In this document: in pieces, positions 12,314-18,799 of the stretch
How the letters are laid out: every line of letters starts with the position of its first letter
Numbering within the stretch: position 1 is the first letter of the stretch
Notes under the pieces: generated by a model
What the model was told of the DNA's origin: nothing
Database searches by the model: none
The model's input: the letters and a program-made list of their open reading frames with translations, nothing else
Position numbers and translations under genes: made by a program
Assembly: GCA_031177555.1 (NCBI GenBank)
Contig: JAPSGM010000006.1
Span: forward strand, 1 to 18,799
From: Chloroflexota bacterium
Lineage (GTDB): Bacteria > Chloroflexota > Limnocylindria > QHBO01
DNA length: 18,799 nt
Direction of reading: 5' to 3'

Positions 12314-13378
12314 TCACTCCTCGGGCTCGAGGTCGACCCTGGACGTGTCCCGCAGCCAGTACCCGTCCCAGGTACCGCTCTTGACGTAGAACCAGCGCCC
12401 CTCGCGCCCGGGGACGCGGGCCCGCCGGACGGTGTCCGCGCCCGACCCCCTCCCCTTGGTGTGGGTCCTGGTGCGCAGCTCCGTGCCGAGTGCGTTGAAG
12501 GTGTATCCGGTGTAGGTGCCTGGCTGCATGACGATGCGACGCATGGGGTCCCACTCCACGGCGCCCGGGAACGTCTTGGCCGGCGTGATCGCGGCCCGAC
12601 CGCAACCGCCTCCGCTCTCCAGCACCTTGACCCGGGTGCCGCTGGATGGGATGCGAATGCGGGCCCACCGGCAGTTGTCGTAGTTGTCCGTCTCCCGGTA
12701 CCAGTTCGCGATGTCGACGGTGGAGCGCACGACGTACCGTCCCGGCTGCAGTCCGGTGATGTCGATCCACTGATACGCGAAGTCCCACGGGTAGCGGTCG
12801 CCCCAGCCGACCGAGATCCCGACGCGGGTCGAGAGGGTCTTGCGCGTCCCGCACCACGATTCCTGGTAGTAGGGGTGCTGCCGAGCGTGCGGCAGCCCGA
12901 GCCTCCACGCCGTGGTGTCCAGGAAGCAGAAGCCGGTCTTTGCCCCGCCGCGCACGGTCGCCGGGTTGTCGACCTTGTACAGCTCGTAGGTCATGATGCG
13001 CTGGACGTGCCAGTGGTCGTGGCCGTCGCCGGAGTACCTGCCGATGGCGCCCGTCCGCACGCGGCGCCTGTCGCCGCTGCCGTCATAGATGACCTGCCAG
13101 ATCCGCATCTGCTCCGTGTCTGTGTCGGGCCGCAGGCCGCGCACCTCGAAGGCTCCGGGTCCCTCGTTTGCCATGATCGTGGTGAAGCGCAGCAGCCGCC
13201 TGCCGCCGGCGTCCTGGATGTGCCAGTCGCGCAACGAAAGCATGCGCAGGTTGGGGAGCCGATCGGTGGCCGCCACGACCGGACCGGGGAGCACGGCCTG
13301 GATCGCGAAGGCCGTCAGCAGCAGCATCAGCCCGATGGCCATGCCGAGCGAGATGGCCGTCTCCCTGGTCCGAACCAA
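12314..13378 (-). CDS. Secreted lysyl oxidase-like copper amine oxidase
   Basis: This encodes a 354-residue exported protein with an N-terminal hydrophobic segment (residues 8-36), probably a signal peptide or anchor. Residues about 40-245 match the lysyl oxidase family (PF01186). The copper site is GHDHWHV, with His120, His122 and His124 in the HxHxH spacing of animal LOX. Lys147 in AKTGFCFLD and Tyr196 in VGWGDRY align with the Lys and Tyr that form the LTQ cofactor in human LOX. YQWIDITGLQPGRY (202-215) matches the conserved QWIDIT block. The last 105 residues form an extra domain, with PGTYTGYTF and a closing GTWDGYWLRD. The TTG start at 13378 is chosen because GGAGG lies 8 nt upstream. 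The substrate is unknown. The gene is divergent from the aspartate kinase gene. Confidence 0.88.
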   Translation of the reverse strand: MVRTRETAISLGMAIGLMLLLTAFAIQAVLPGPVVAATDRLPNLRMLSLRDWHIQDAGGRRLLRFTTIMANEGPGAFEVRGLRPDTDTEQMRIWQVIYDGSGDRRRVRTGAIGRYSGDGHDHWHVQRIMTYELYKVDNPATVRGGAKTGFCFLDTTAWRLGLPHARQHPYYQESWCGTRKTLSTRVGISVGWGDRYPWDFAYQWIDITGLQPGRYVVRSTVDIANWYRETDNYDNCRWARIRIPSSGTRVKVLESGGGCGRAAITPAKTFPGAVEWDPMRRIVMQPGTYTGYTFNALGTELRTRTHTKGRGSGADTVRRARVPGREGRWFYVKSGTWDGYWLRDTSRVDLEPEE

Positions 13379-13386
13379 CCGTCGGT

Positions 13387-13422
13387 CCTCCGGTGCGGCA
13401 GCGCTACGGTGTGGTCAGGATA
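13387..13422 (-). promoter_or_regulatory. Promoter and Shine-Dalgarno of the lysyl oxidase gene
   Basis: On the minus strand TATCCT (13422-13417) is a -10-like hexamer. A leader of about 30 nt follows and contains GGAGG (13391-13387), 8 nt before the TTG start codon. This strong Shine-Dalgarno is the reason for accepting a TTG start. Confidence 0.5.
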
Positions 13423-13458
13423 GCCTGCACCGACCGGCGCGCGGCGTCCGTCCACGTC

Positions 13459-13464
13459 TAGAGT
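13459..13464 (+). promoter_or_regulatory. TAGAGT -10-like hexamer 9 nt before the aspartate kinase start
   Basis: TAGAGT ends 9 nt before the ATG at 13474 and no Shine-Dalgarno intervenes, so a transcript would begin at or next to the start codon. No clear -35 element is visible. Confidence 0.45.
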
Positions 13465-13473
13465 GGCCGAGCG

Positions 13474-14532
13474 ATGTTGCCAGGCGCCGCCAGCCAATCG
13501 TCCAGCCTCGCCGATGGCCCGATCGTCGTGGACAAGTTCGGCGGCTCGGTGCTGCGCCGCGCGGAGGACATCGCCGCGGCGGTGGCCGCGGTGGCCGAGC
13601 AGCGGGCCTCGGGCATGAGGCCGGTGGTCGTGGTCTCGGCGTTCGAGGGGGTGACCGATGCGATCCTCACCGCCGCGTCGGCGCTGCTTCCCGACGGCGG
13701 CGCGCGTCTCCGCGCGCCGCGCCAGGATGCCGGCGAGCCGATGGCCCGCGAGACCGACCGGGCCCTGGCGACCGGCGAGGCGCTGTCGGCCGCCCTCTTC
13801 GCCCTGGGCCTGGAGGCGCGCGGCATCCCGGCCCGGTCCTTCAGCGGCGCGGAAGCCGGGATCCGCACCGCCGCGGCGCACCTGGGCGCCGAGGTCCGGC
13901 GCGTCGCCCCGCGGCGGCTCCGACAGGCGCTGTCCGCCGGTTTGGTGCCGGTGGTTACCGGCTTCCAGGGCATCGGGGCACACGGGGAGCTGACCACCCT
14001 GGGACGGGGTGGCACCGACCTGTCGGCCGTGGTCCTGGCCGCAGCGCTGCGGGCCGATCGCTGCGAGCTGTTCAAGGACACCGGCGGCGTGATGGAGGCC
14101 GATCCGCACCTCGTGCCCGCCGCGCGCTTCCTGTCCGTCGTGGACGCCATCCAGCTGGAGCTGCTCGCCGAGCTCGGAGCGGAGGTGGTGCATCCGGTCG
14201 CCGTGCGGCGCGCCCGGCGCGCCCGGCTGCGCCTCGTGGTGCGGGCGCTGGCCGCCGAGCGCGGCATGACCGAGGTTCGCCCGCGCGCCCGTCGCGGGGG
14301 CGTGCCCGGCGGCCTGATGCTGGCCGTCGACCGCAAGGAGCGCTTCGCCCGCATCAGCCTGGTGGGCCGCGCCGCGGAGATGCCGGACCTGCTCCCCGTG
14401 CCGGCGCACGGTGCCGGCAGCTTCGACGAATCGGGCCTGCGGGTGGTGTGGGCCGACGTCCCGCTTCCCCAGGTGGCCGCGGCCGCGCAGGCCATCCACG
14501 CGGCGCTGATGGAGGGCCAGGCCCTCCCCTAG
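13474..14532 (+). CDS. lysC: Aspartate kinase with a reduced C-terminal regulatory part
   Basis: This enzyme phosphorylates aspartate, the first step towards lysine, methionine and threonine. The 352-residue protein has the amino acid kinase fold: KFGGSVL (21-27), VVVVSAFEGVTDA, the ETDRALATGEALSAAL helix, VTGFQGI, the LGRGGTDLSAVVLAAAL nucleotide region, and the TGGVMEADP loop. Normal aspartate kinases are 400-460 residues with two ACT domains. Here the roughly 90 residues after the kinase domain hold at most one ACT-like unit (ISLVG ... LRVVWADVP ... AAQAIHAAL), so feedback control is probably altered. The ATG at 13474 lies 9 nt after TAGAGT. The TAG stop overlaps, as the palindrome CTAG, the stop of the convergent transporter gene. 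thrB lies 3 kb away on the other strand. Confidence 0.87.
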   Translation: MLPGAASQSSSLADGPIVVDKFGGSVLRRAEDIAAAVAAVAEQRASGMRPVVVVSAFEGVTDAILTAASALLPDGGARLRAPRQDAGEPMARETDRALATGEALSAALFALGLEARGIPARSFSGAEAGIRTAAAHLGAEVRRVAPRRLRQALSAGLVPVVTGFQGIGAHGELTTLGRGGTDLSAVVLAAALRADRCELFKDTGGVMEADPHLVPAARFLSVVDAIQLELLAELGAEVVHPVAVRRARRARLRLVVRALAAERGMTEVRPRARRGGVPGGLMLAVDRKERFARISLVGRAAEMPDLLPVPAHGAGSFDESGLRVVWADVPLPQVAAAAQAIHAALMEGQALP

Positions 14533-15494
14533 GCCGGCTCTCGGCCGGGGAGGGCCTCGTGCTCGGCCACCTCGGCGCGCGGCCGGAGCTGGAGGATGAC
14601 CCCGGAGGCGATGATCAGCAGGCCGCCCACCAGCTGCACCGGCGTGGGTTGCTCGGCCAGCAGCATCGCGGCCAGCAGAACGCCCACGACAGGCTCGAAC
14701 GTCGCCAGGATGGCCGCGCGCGAGGGGCCCAGTCGCCGGATGCCGACGATGTAGGCGACGGTCGGGATCCCGGCCCCGATCGTTCCGGCCAGGACCACAG
14801 GCACCAGCGCCTCGGTCGACACGAGCGGCTGTGCCAGGGTGGGCAGCCGGCCCAGCGCCAGAGCCATGAGCAGGTAGAGCACGGCGGCTCCGCCCATGGT
14901 CATGGCGCCGGCCTGCGCGCCGGGCACCTGCGCGAATCCGTGGCGCGCGGCCAGGACGTAGAAGACCTGCATCAGGGCGGCCATGAAGGCCAGGCCGATG
15001 CCCAGCGCGTCGAACCGGCCGGCCTCCGGGGCCTGGAACAGGACCAGCGCCATGCCGACCAGGGACAGCGCCAGCGCGCCCCACCGGATGCGATCGAGCC
15101 GCTCCCCGAACCACGTGGTGGAGATGACCGCCACGAGGGCGGGGTACAGGTAGAAGACGAGGAGCGTCAGCGCGATGGTGATGCGCTGGAATGCGATGAA
15201 GGCGCCCAGGTTCAGCGCCGTGTTGGCCACGGCGGCCGCCACGATGAACCATCGGTCGCGCACCGGCAGCGAGCGCAGTGGAACGGGGCGTCCCAGGCCC
15301 GCGGCGAAGCGCACGGCCAGGAACGCCGTGACCAGGGATGCGCCCAGGATCGACCGCCAGGTGACCACCGTCAGCGAGTCCACCCCCGCGTCGCCGGCGA
15401 AGCGGCTCAGGGGTCCCAGCGTCCCGAAGCAGGCCGCCGCCAGAAGGATCAGCCCCGCCCCGGCAAGGTCCGGCCCGCGGTGCTCCCGGGTCAC
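14529..15494 (-). CDS. EamA/DMT family transporter
   Basis: This encodes a 321-residue integral membrane protein with about ten hydrophobic helices arranged as two five-helix EamA halves. The first half begins with LILLAAACFGTLGPLSRFA, a typical helix-one pattern, and the second with AGAMTMGGAAVLYLLMALAL. The family exports amino acids, sugars and other small metabolites; the substrate cannot be told from sequence. The start is GTG at 15494, overlapping the ABC-F stop by 4 bp (GTGA). The frame stays open further upstream, but that part is Arg/Gly-rich and antigenic only as a shadow of the ABC-F coiled coil. Its TAG stop shares CTAG with the aspartate kinase stop. Lying in the same run as thrB, it could conceivably export an aspartate-family amino acid, but this is only a guess. 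Confidence 0.9.
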   Translation of the reverse strand: MTREHRGPDLAGAGLILLAAACFGTLGPLSRFAGDAGVDSLTVVTWRSILGASLVTAFLAVRFAAGLGRPVPLRSLPVRDRWFIVAAAVANTALNLGAFIAFQRITIALTLLVFYLYPALVAVISTTWFGERLDRIRWGALALSLVGMALVLFQAPEAGRFDALGIGLAFMAALMQVFYVLAARHGFAQVPGAQAGAMTMGGAAVLYLLMALALGRLPTLAQPLVSTEALVPVVLAGTIGAGIPTVAYIVGIRRLGPSRAAILATFEPVVGVLLAAMLLAEQPTPVQLVGGLLIIASGVILQLRPRAEVAEHEALPGREPA

Positions 15495-17494
15495 CGCGGA
15501 GACTCGGCCAGCGCGTCCTCCGCCTCCGCGGCTTCGAGCTCGCCCGATAGGCGCGTCCACTCCCCGGCGAGCTGCTCCGCGCGGTCGCGCGCGGCGTTGT
15601 GGCGCTCGATGAGGTCACGGACGAGGTCGGCATCGGCATAGACCGATGGGTCGGACAGCCGCTCGGACGCCTGCGCCAGGTCCGTCTCAGCGCGGCGCGC
15701 TTCGGACTCCACGCGGTCCAGGGCATCTCGCAGGTCGCGCGTGCGCCGGTAGCGGCGGTTCCGCTGCTCGGCCTCGGCCCGCCGGCGGCGCGCGGCGTCC
15801 GTGGCGTTCTCCCGGGACCGCGGGGCCGGTGGCTCGATGCCGCGCGGCGTCTGGCGGCCCTCGACCGCGCCGCGCTCCTCGATGTCGAGCCCGCGCTTGG
15901 CGGCGTAGTACTCGAAGTCGCCCGGGAACAGGACGGCGCGGCCGGCGTTGACCTCCACGATGGCGCTGGCCACGCTGCGGATCAGGTAGCGGTCGTGGGT
16001 GATCAGCACGATCGTGCCCGGGAAGGCGTTGAGCGCGTCCTCCAGCACGTCGCGCGAGGCGATGTCCAGGTGGTTGGTCGGCTCGTCCAGGCATAGCAGG
16101 TTGGCGGGATCGGCCATCAGCTTGGCCAGCGCCAGGCGCGTCTGCTCGCCGCCCGACAGGACGCCAACCGGCTTCTCGATCGCCTCGCCGGACAAGAGGA
16201 ATGCTCCCAGCAGGCGCCGCATGTCGGCCGTGGTCATGCGCGCCGCGGCTCCCGCCAGCTCGGCGAAGACGGTGTTGGCCGGGTTCAGCGCCTCGATCTG
16301 GTGCTGCGCGAAGTAGGCGACCCGCACGTTGAGCCCCAGCTCACGGGTGCCCGCGTCGAAGGGCAGCGCCCCGGCCAGGATCTTGAGCAGCGTGCTCTTG
16401 CCGGCCCCGTTCGGCCCGATGAGCGCGACCTTCTGGCCGCGCTCCAGCTGCAGGTTCAGCCCGTCGTAGACGGTGTGGTCGCCGTAGCGCTTGACGACGT
16501 CGCGCAGGGTGATGACCGTCCGGCCGCTGCGCGGCGGCTGCGGGAAGCGGAACCTGACCGACTTCGTGCGCGTGGTCGGCACCTGGATGCGCTCGATCCG
16601 GTCCAGCTGCTTGATCCGGCTCTGGACCGACCGCGCCTTCGATTCCTTGTAGCGGAAGCGCTCGATGAAGCGCTCGACCTGCGCGATCTTGCGACCCTGC
16701 GCCGCGGCCTGCCGCTCCAGGGCGGCGATGCGCTCGTCGCGCTGCGCCACGAAGTCGGCGTAGTCGCCGACGTACTCGGTCAGCGTGCCGGCCCGCAGCT
16801 CCGCCACCCGGTTGACCACCGTGTTGATGAAGTCGCGGTCGTGGCTGACCAGGATCACCGCCCCGGCGTACTCGGCCAGGAAGCCCTGCAGCCACTCCAC
16901 CGAGGCCAGGTCCAGGTGATTGGTCGGCTCGTCGAGGAGCAGCAGGTCCGGGTTCTGGAGCAGGAGGCGAGCCAGGGCCACCCGCATCATCCAGCCACCG
17001 GAGAACTCCGTCGTGCTGCGCTCCATGTCGTTCTCGGCGAAGCCCAGCCCGGCCAGGATGCGGCGGCCCTCGGCCTCCAGCCCGTAGCCGCCCATGGCCT
17101 CGAACCGATGCTGCAGCCGGCCATACTCGTCCATCAGCTCGGCCAGCTCGTCCTCGGCGGTCGCTTCGGCCAGCTCGGCCTCGATGTGGCGCAGGCGACG
17201 CTCGATGCCGCTCACCGCCCCGGCGCCGCCCAGCACCTCGGCGATCGCCGTCTGGCCGCCGGACTCGGCCACCTCCTGGCGCAGATAGCCGATGGCCAGG
17301 TCCTTGGCGCGCGTTACGGTGCCGCCGTCCGCCTCCTGCTCGCCGGTGACGATCTCGAGCAGCGTCGTCTTGCCCGCCCCGTTGGGCCCGATGACGGCGA
17401 TGCGCCGCCCGGCGGTGACCTGCAGGTTCACCCCGTCGAACAGGCGCTGCGCGCCGTGGCTCTTGGCCACGTCCGTCAGCGTGACGAGGCTCAT
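15491..17494 (-). CDS. ABC-F family ATPase (Uup/EttA-like translation factor)
   Basis: This encodes a 667-residue soluble protein with two ABC ATPase domains and no membrane part, as in ribosome-binding ABC-F proteins. Domain one has Walker A GPNGAGKT (36-43), signature FSGGWMMRVALAR (near 163) and Walker B LLLLDEPTNHLD (about 181-193). The interdomain linker (about 245-300) is charged, with ERFRYKESKARSVQSR, the region that contacts tRNA in this family. Domain two has Walker A near 358, signature LSGGEQTRLALAK (near 443), Walker B CLDEPTNHLD and the His switch in LITHDRY. The last 90 residues or so form a charged coiled coil as in Uup. The ATG at 17494 overlaps the thrB stop by 4 bp, and the stop overlaps the transporter start by 4 bp. 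The exact subfamily, including any antibiotic-resistance role, is not decidable here. Confidence 0.95.
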   Translation of the reverse strand: MSLVTLTDVAKSHGAQRLFDGVNLQVTAGRRIAVIGPNGAGKTTLLEIVTGEQEADGGTVTRAKDLAIGYLRQEVAESGGQTAIAEVLGGAGAVSGIERRLRHIEAELAEATAEDELAELMDEYGRLQHRFEAMGGYGLEAEGRRILAGLGFAENDMERSTTEFSGGWMMRVALARLLLQNPDLLLLDEPTNHLDLASVEWLQGFLAEYAGAVILVSHDRDFINTVVNRVAELRAGTLTEYVGDYADFVAQRDERIAALERQAAAQGRKIAQVERFIERFRYKESKARSVQSRIKQLDRIERIQVPTTRTKSVRFRFPQPPRSGRTVITLRDVVKRYGDHTVYDGLNLQLERGQKVALIGPNGAGKSTLLKILAGALPFDAGTRELGLNVRVAYFAQHQIEALNPANTVFAELAGAAARMTTADMRRLLGAFLLSGEAIEKPVGVLSGGEQTRLALAKLMADPANLLCLDEPTNHLDIASRDVLEDALNAFPGTIVLITHDRYLIRSVASAIVEVNAGRAVLFPGDFEYYAAKRGLDIEERGAVEGRQTPRGIEPPAPRSRENATDAARRRRAEAEQRNRRYRRTRDLRDALDRVESEARRAETDLAQASERLSDPSVYADADLVRDLIERHNAARDRAEQLAGEWTRLSGELEAAEAEDALAESPR

Positions 17495-18426
17495 GCCCGC
17501 GCCTCCGCATGTGCCAGGCGCGCGCCGGCCGTGTCGAACCGCAGCCGGGTGGCCATCCCCGGCAGGCCGGCTGCGTTCCAGGACTTCTCCACGGAGTGGG
17601 CCACGGCTGGGGAGTCGCAGATGGCGAGGACGCTCGGCCCGGCCCCGGAGAGCGCCGCGCCGGCCGCGCCGTGGTCGTAGGCGTCGGCGATGAGCGCGGC
17701 GGCTCCCGGCAGCCGCGACAGGCGGTACGGCTGGTGCAGGCGGTCGTCCATGGCGCGCCGCAGCATCCCCGCGTCGCTGGTCATGACCGCGGTCGCGAGC
17801 AGCGCGCTGCGCGCCGCCTGGCGCACGGCGTCGGCATGTGGGACCGACTCGGGCAGCACGGCTCGCATCTCGCCGGTCCGGCTCTCCGTGCCCGAGATGA
17901 AGAGGACCGGGATCCACGCCTCCGGCGCGCGGAAGCGGCGCAGGACCGCGCGGCCGCCGGGCTCTCCGGCCACGGCCAGCGTGAAGCCGCCGTACAGCGC
18001 GGCGGCGGCGTTGTCGGGATGACCCTCCAGCTGCGCGGCGAGCTCGAACAGCTCGTCCACCGGCGGAGCGCTGCGGCCGACGCTGGCGCCCAGGAGCAGC
18101 CCCGCCACGATGGCGGCCGCCGAGCTGCCGAGCCCGCGCGCCGCCGGGATCATGCTGCTGACCTCCACGCGCCAGGCGCCGCTGCCGGTGGGTGAGCCAT
18201 GGGCCGCGCGCATGCCCTCCCGGAAGGCCCGGATCAGCAGGTTCTCCTCGGGATCGGCGTCCGGCCCGGGCACGCCCTCACCGTGAGCGTGCAGCACGAT
18301 GCCGGCCTCGTCGCCATGGTGCAGCTCGGCGCGCAGCTTCAGGCTGAGCGCCGCGGCGAAGGCATCGAAGCCGGAGCCGAGGTTGGCGGTGCTGGCCGGC
18401 ACGTCGACGGAGGCGATGGGGGGCAT
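17491..18426 (-). CDS. thrB: Homoserine kinase
   Basis: This GHMP-family kinase makes O-phosphohomoserine for threonine synthesis. The 311-residue length is normal. Motif 1 is VDVPASTANLGSGFDAFAAAL (its Asn-Leu-Gly-x-Gly-Phe-Asp core is at 15-21), motif 2 is PAARGLGSSAAA (94-105), and motif 3 is GAALSGAGPSVLAI near the C-terminus. The Gly-His-Pro-Asp-Asn block typical of ThrB is also present. The ATG at 18426 opens directly before motif 1. The frame is open further upstream across the tag gene, but that is antisense-like sequence without family similarity. TATACT lies 7 nt upstream and there is no Shine-Dalgarno, fitting a leaderless start. The stop overlaps the ABC-F start by 4 bp. thrC and hom are not in the window. 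Confidence 0.95.
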   Translation of the reverse strand: MPPIASVDVPASTANLGSGFDAFAAALSLKLRAELHHGDEAGIVLHAHGEGVPGPDADPEENLLIRAFREGMRAAHGSPTGSGAWRVEVSSMIPAARGLGSSAAAIVAGLLLGASVGRSAPPVDELFELAAQLEGHPDNAAAALYGGFTLAVAGEPGGRAVLRRFRAPEAWIPVLFISGTESRTGEMRAVLPESVPHADAVRQAARSALLATAVMTSDAGMLRRAMDDRLHQPYRLSRLPGAAALIADAYDHGAAGAALSGAGPSVLAICDSPAVAHSVEKSWNAAGLPGMATRLRFDTAGARLAHAEARA

Positions 18427-18433
18427 CGGGCCG

Positions 18434-18439
18434 AGTATA
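18434..18439 (-). promoter_or_regulatory. TATACT -10-like hexamer 7 nt before thrB
   Basis: On the minus strand TATACT, the closest match to the TATAAT consensus in the window, ends 7 nt before the thrB ATG. It lies in the 26-bp gap after the tag stop, so thrB, the ABC-F gene and the transporter gene probably have their own leaderless transcript in addition to any read-through from tag. Confidence 0.55.
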
Positions 18440-18452
18440 GGAAGGCGGTGGC

Positions 18453-18799
18453 TCAGGCCGACGCGGGAGCGGCCAGGGCGGCCACCTGGGCGTGGCGGAA
18501 GCACCCGACGACGTGGTCGTTGACCATGCCGGCCGACTGCATGAAGGCATAGGCAATGGTGGGGCCGATGAAGCGGAAGCCGCGCGACCGCAGGTCGCGG
18601 GACATGGCCCGGGAGGCATCGGTCTCGGCCGGGATCTCGTCGAGCGCCCGCCACGCGTTCTGCAGCGGCAGGTCCCCGACGAAGCCCCACAGGTGGTCCA
18701 CCGGCGAGCCGATCTCATCGGCGAGGCGCAGCCAGGCGTGCGCGTTGCCGATGGCTGCCTCCACCTTGGCGCGGTTGCGCACGATGCCGGGGTCGGCCA
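18453..18799 (-). CDS. tag: DNA-3-methyladenine glycosylase I, C-terminal part (5' end outside window)
   Basis: This base-excision repair enzyme removes 3-methyladenine from alkylated DNA. Only the last 115 or so residues are in the window; the frame runs off the right edge. It contains the family's ADPGIVRNRAKVEAAIGNA segment, LWGFVGD, the SRDLRSRGFRFIGPTIAYAFMQ region with the FIGPT...Y element, and VNDHVVGCFRH. In that last block His and Cys are four residues apart, matching His175 and Cys179 of the E. coli Tag zinc site. It is followed by thrB after 26 bp on the same strand. With mutY it makes two base-excision glycosylases in this window, in separate operons. Confidence 0.95.
   Translation of the reverse strand, partial: ADPGIVRNRAKVEAAIGNAHAWLRLADEIGSPVDHLWGFVGDLPLQNAWRALDEIPAETDASRAMSRDLRSRGFRFIGPTIAYAFMQSAGMVNDHVVGCFRHAQVAALAAPASA

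Noticed and set aside
13089..15641. Very long open frames across lysC and its neighbours on both strands (850 codons plus strand, and 799 codons minus strand at 13327-15726)
   Set aside because: They cross several well-supported genes (lysyl oxidase, aspartate kinase, EamA) in the wrong frame, and their products are low-complexity Arg/Gly/Ala/Pro strings.
16301..17680. A 459-codon plus-strand frame antisense to the ABC-F gene
   Set aside because: The ABC-F gene has both Walker A, signature and Walker B sets intact; this frame is its shadow.
17495..17917. Longer N-terminus for the ABC-F protein
   Set aside because: The extension is thrB sequence read in another frame; the ATG at 17494 starts just before the first ABC strand and overlaps the thrB stop by the usual 4 bp.
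1..18799. CRISPR arrays, insertion sequences, prophage, tRNA or rRNA genes
   Set aside because: I found no repeat-spacer pattern, transposase or integrase motifs, terminal inverted repeats, or cloverleaf-like sequence in the gaps.

Overview
This is an 18.8 kb piece of a very GC-rich (roughly 70% by eye), tightly packed bacterial chromosome. The gene mix is mostly housekeeping: upp, gltX, mutY, tag, thrB, an aspartate kinase and an ABC-F ATPase. There is no insertion sequence, phage gene, CRISPR array, tRNA or rRNA that I can see. The combination of a bactofilin, a DUF2332 protein, a secreted PQQ-type sugar dehydrogenase, a secreted lysyl oxidase and an actinobacterial-style short MutY suggests a high-GC Chloroflexota (Limnocylindria-like) or a deep actinobacterial lineage. 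That placement is an inference from gene style, not a demonstrated one.

Layout. At the left edge a truncated plus-strand membrane ORF runs tail-to-tail into a minus-strand membrane protein gene, which is co-translated with arsC (1-1217). A 282 bp gap follows (1218-1499) with no convincing gene; it holds an inverted repeat, a plus-strand promoter-like pair and several RNA hairpins. Next come upp and a DUF2332 gene (minus strand, 1500-3374), divergent from a bactofilin gene (3485-4120) and an asparaginase-family gene (to 5210). A second gap (5211-5559) carries four TTGGCA elements. gltX and an SseB-like gene form a coupled pair (5560-7787). They meet a minus-strand operon read mutY > cysteine-less peroxiredoxin-like gene > zinc alcohol dehydrogenase (10256-7788). 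mutY is divergent from a HAD hydrolase gene, which is followed by a secreted PQQ sugar dehydrogenase gene (10314-12307). That gene converges on a secreted lysyl oxidase gene (13378-12314), itself divergent from an aspartate kinase gene (13474-14532). The right end is a minus-strand run: tag (partial) > thrB > ABC-F ATPase > EamA transporter.

How the genes fit together. Aspartate kinase and homoserine kinase are the first and fourth steps of threonine synthesis, but they sit in separate transcription units. MutY and Tag are both base-excision repair glycosylases. The sugar dehydrogenase and lysyl oxidase are two exported, quinone-cofactor enzymes placed tail to tail.

Expression signals form the most consistent pattern. 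Seven genes have a TANNNT -10-like hexamer ending only 6-11 nt before the start codon and no Shine-Dalgarno sequence, as expected of leaderless mRNAs. Three others have the hexamer further upstream plus a clear Shine-Dalgarno. Five gene pairs overlap by exactly 4 bp (ATGA or GTGA), and none of the convergent gene ends leaves room for an intrinsic terminator. The best candidates for something undescribed are the structured gap at 1368-1488, the TTGGCA cluster, the mirrored mutY/HAD promoter, the peroxiredoxin-like protein without any cysteine, and the bacterial lysyl oxidase with its cofactor residues intact.
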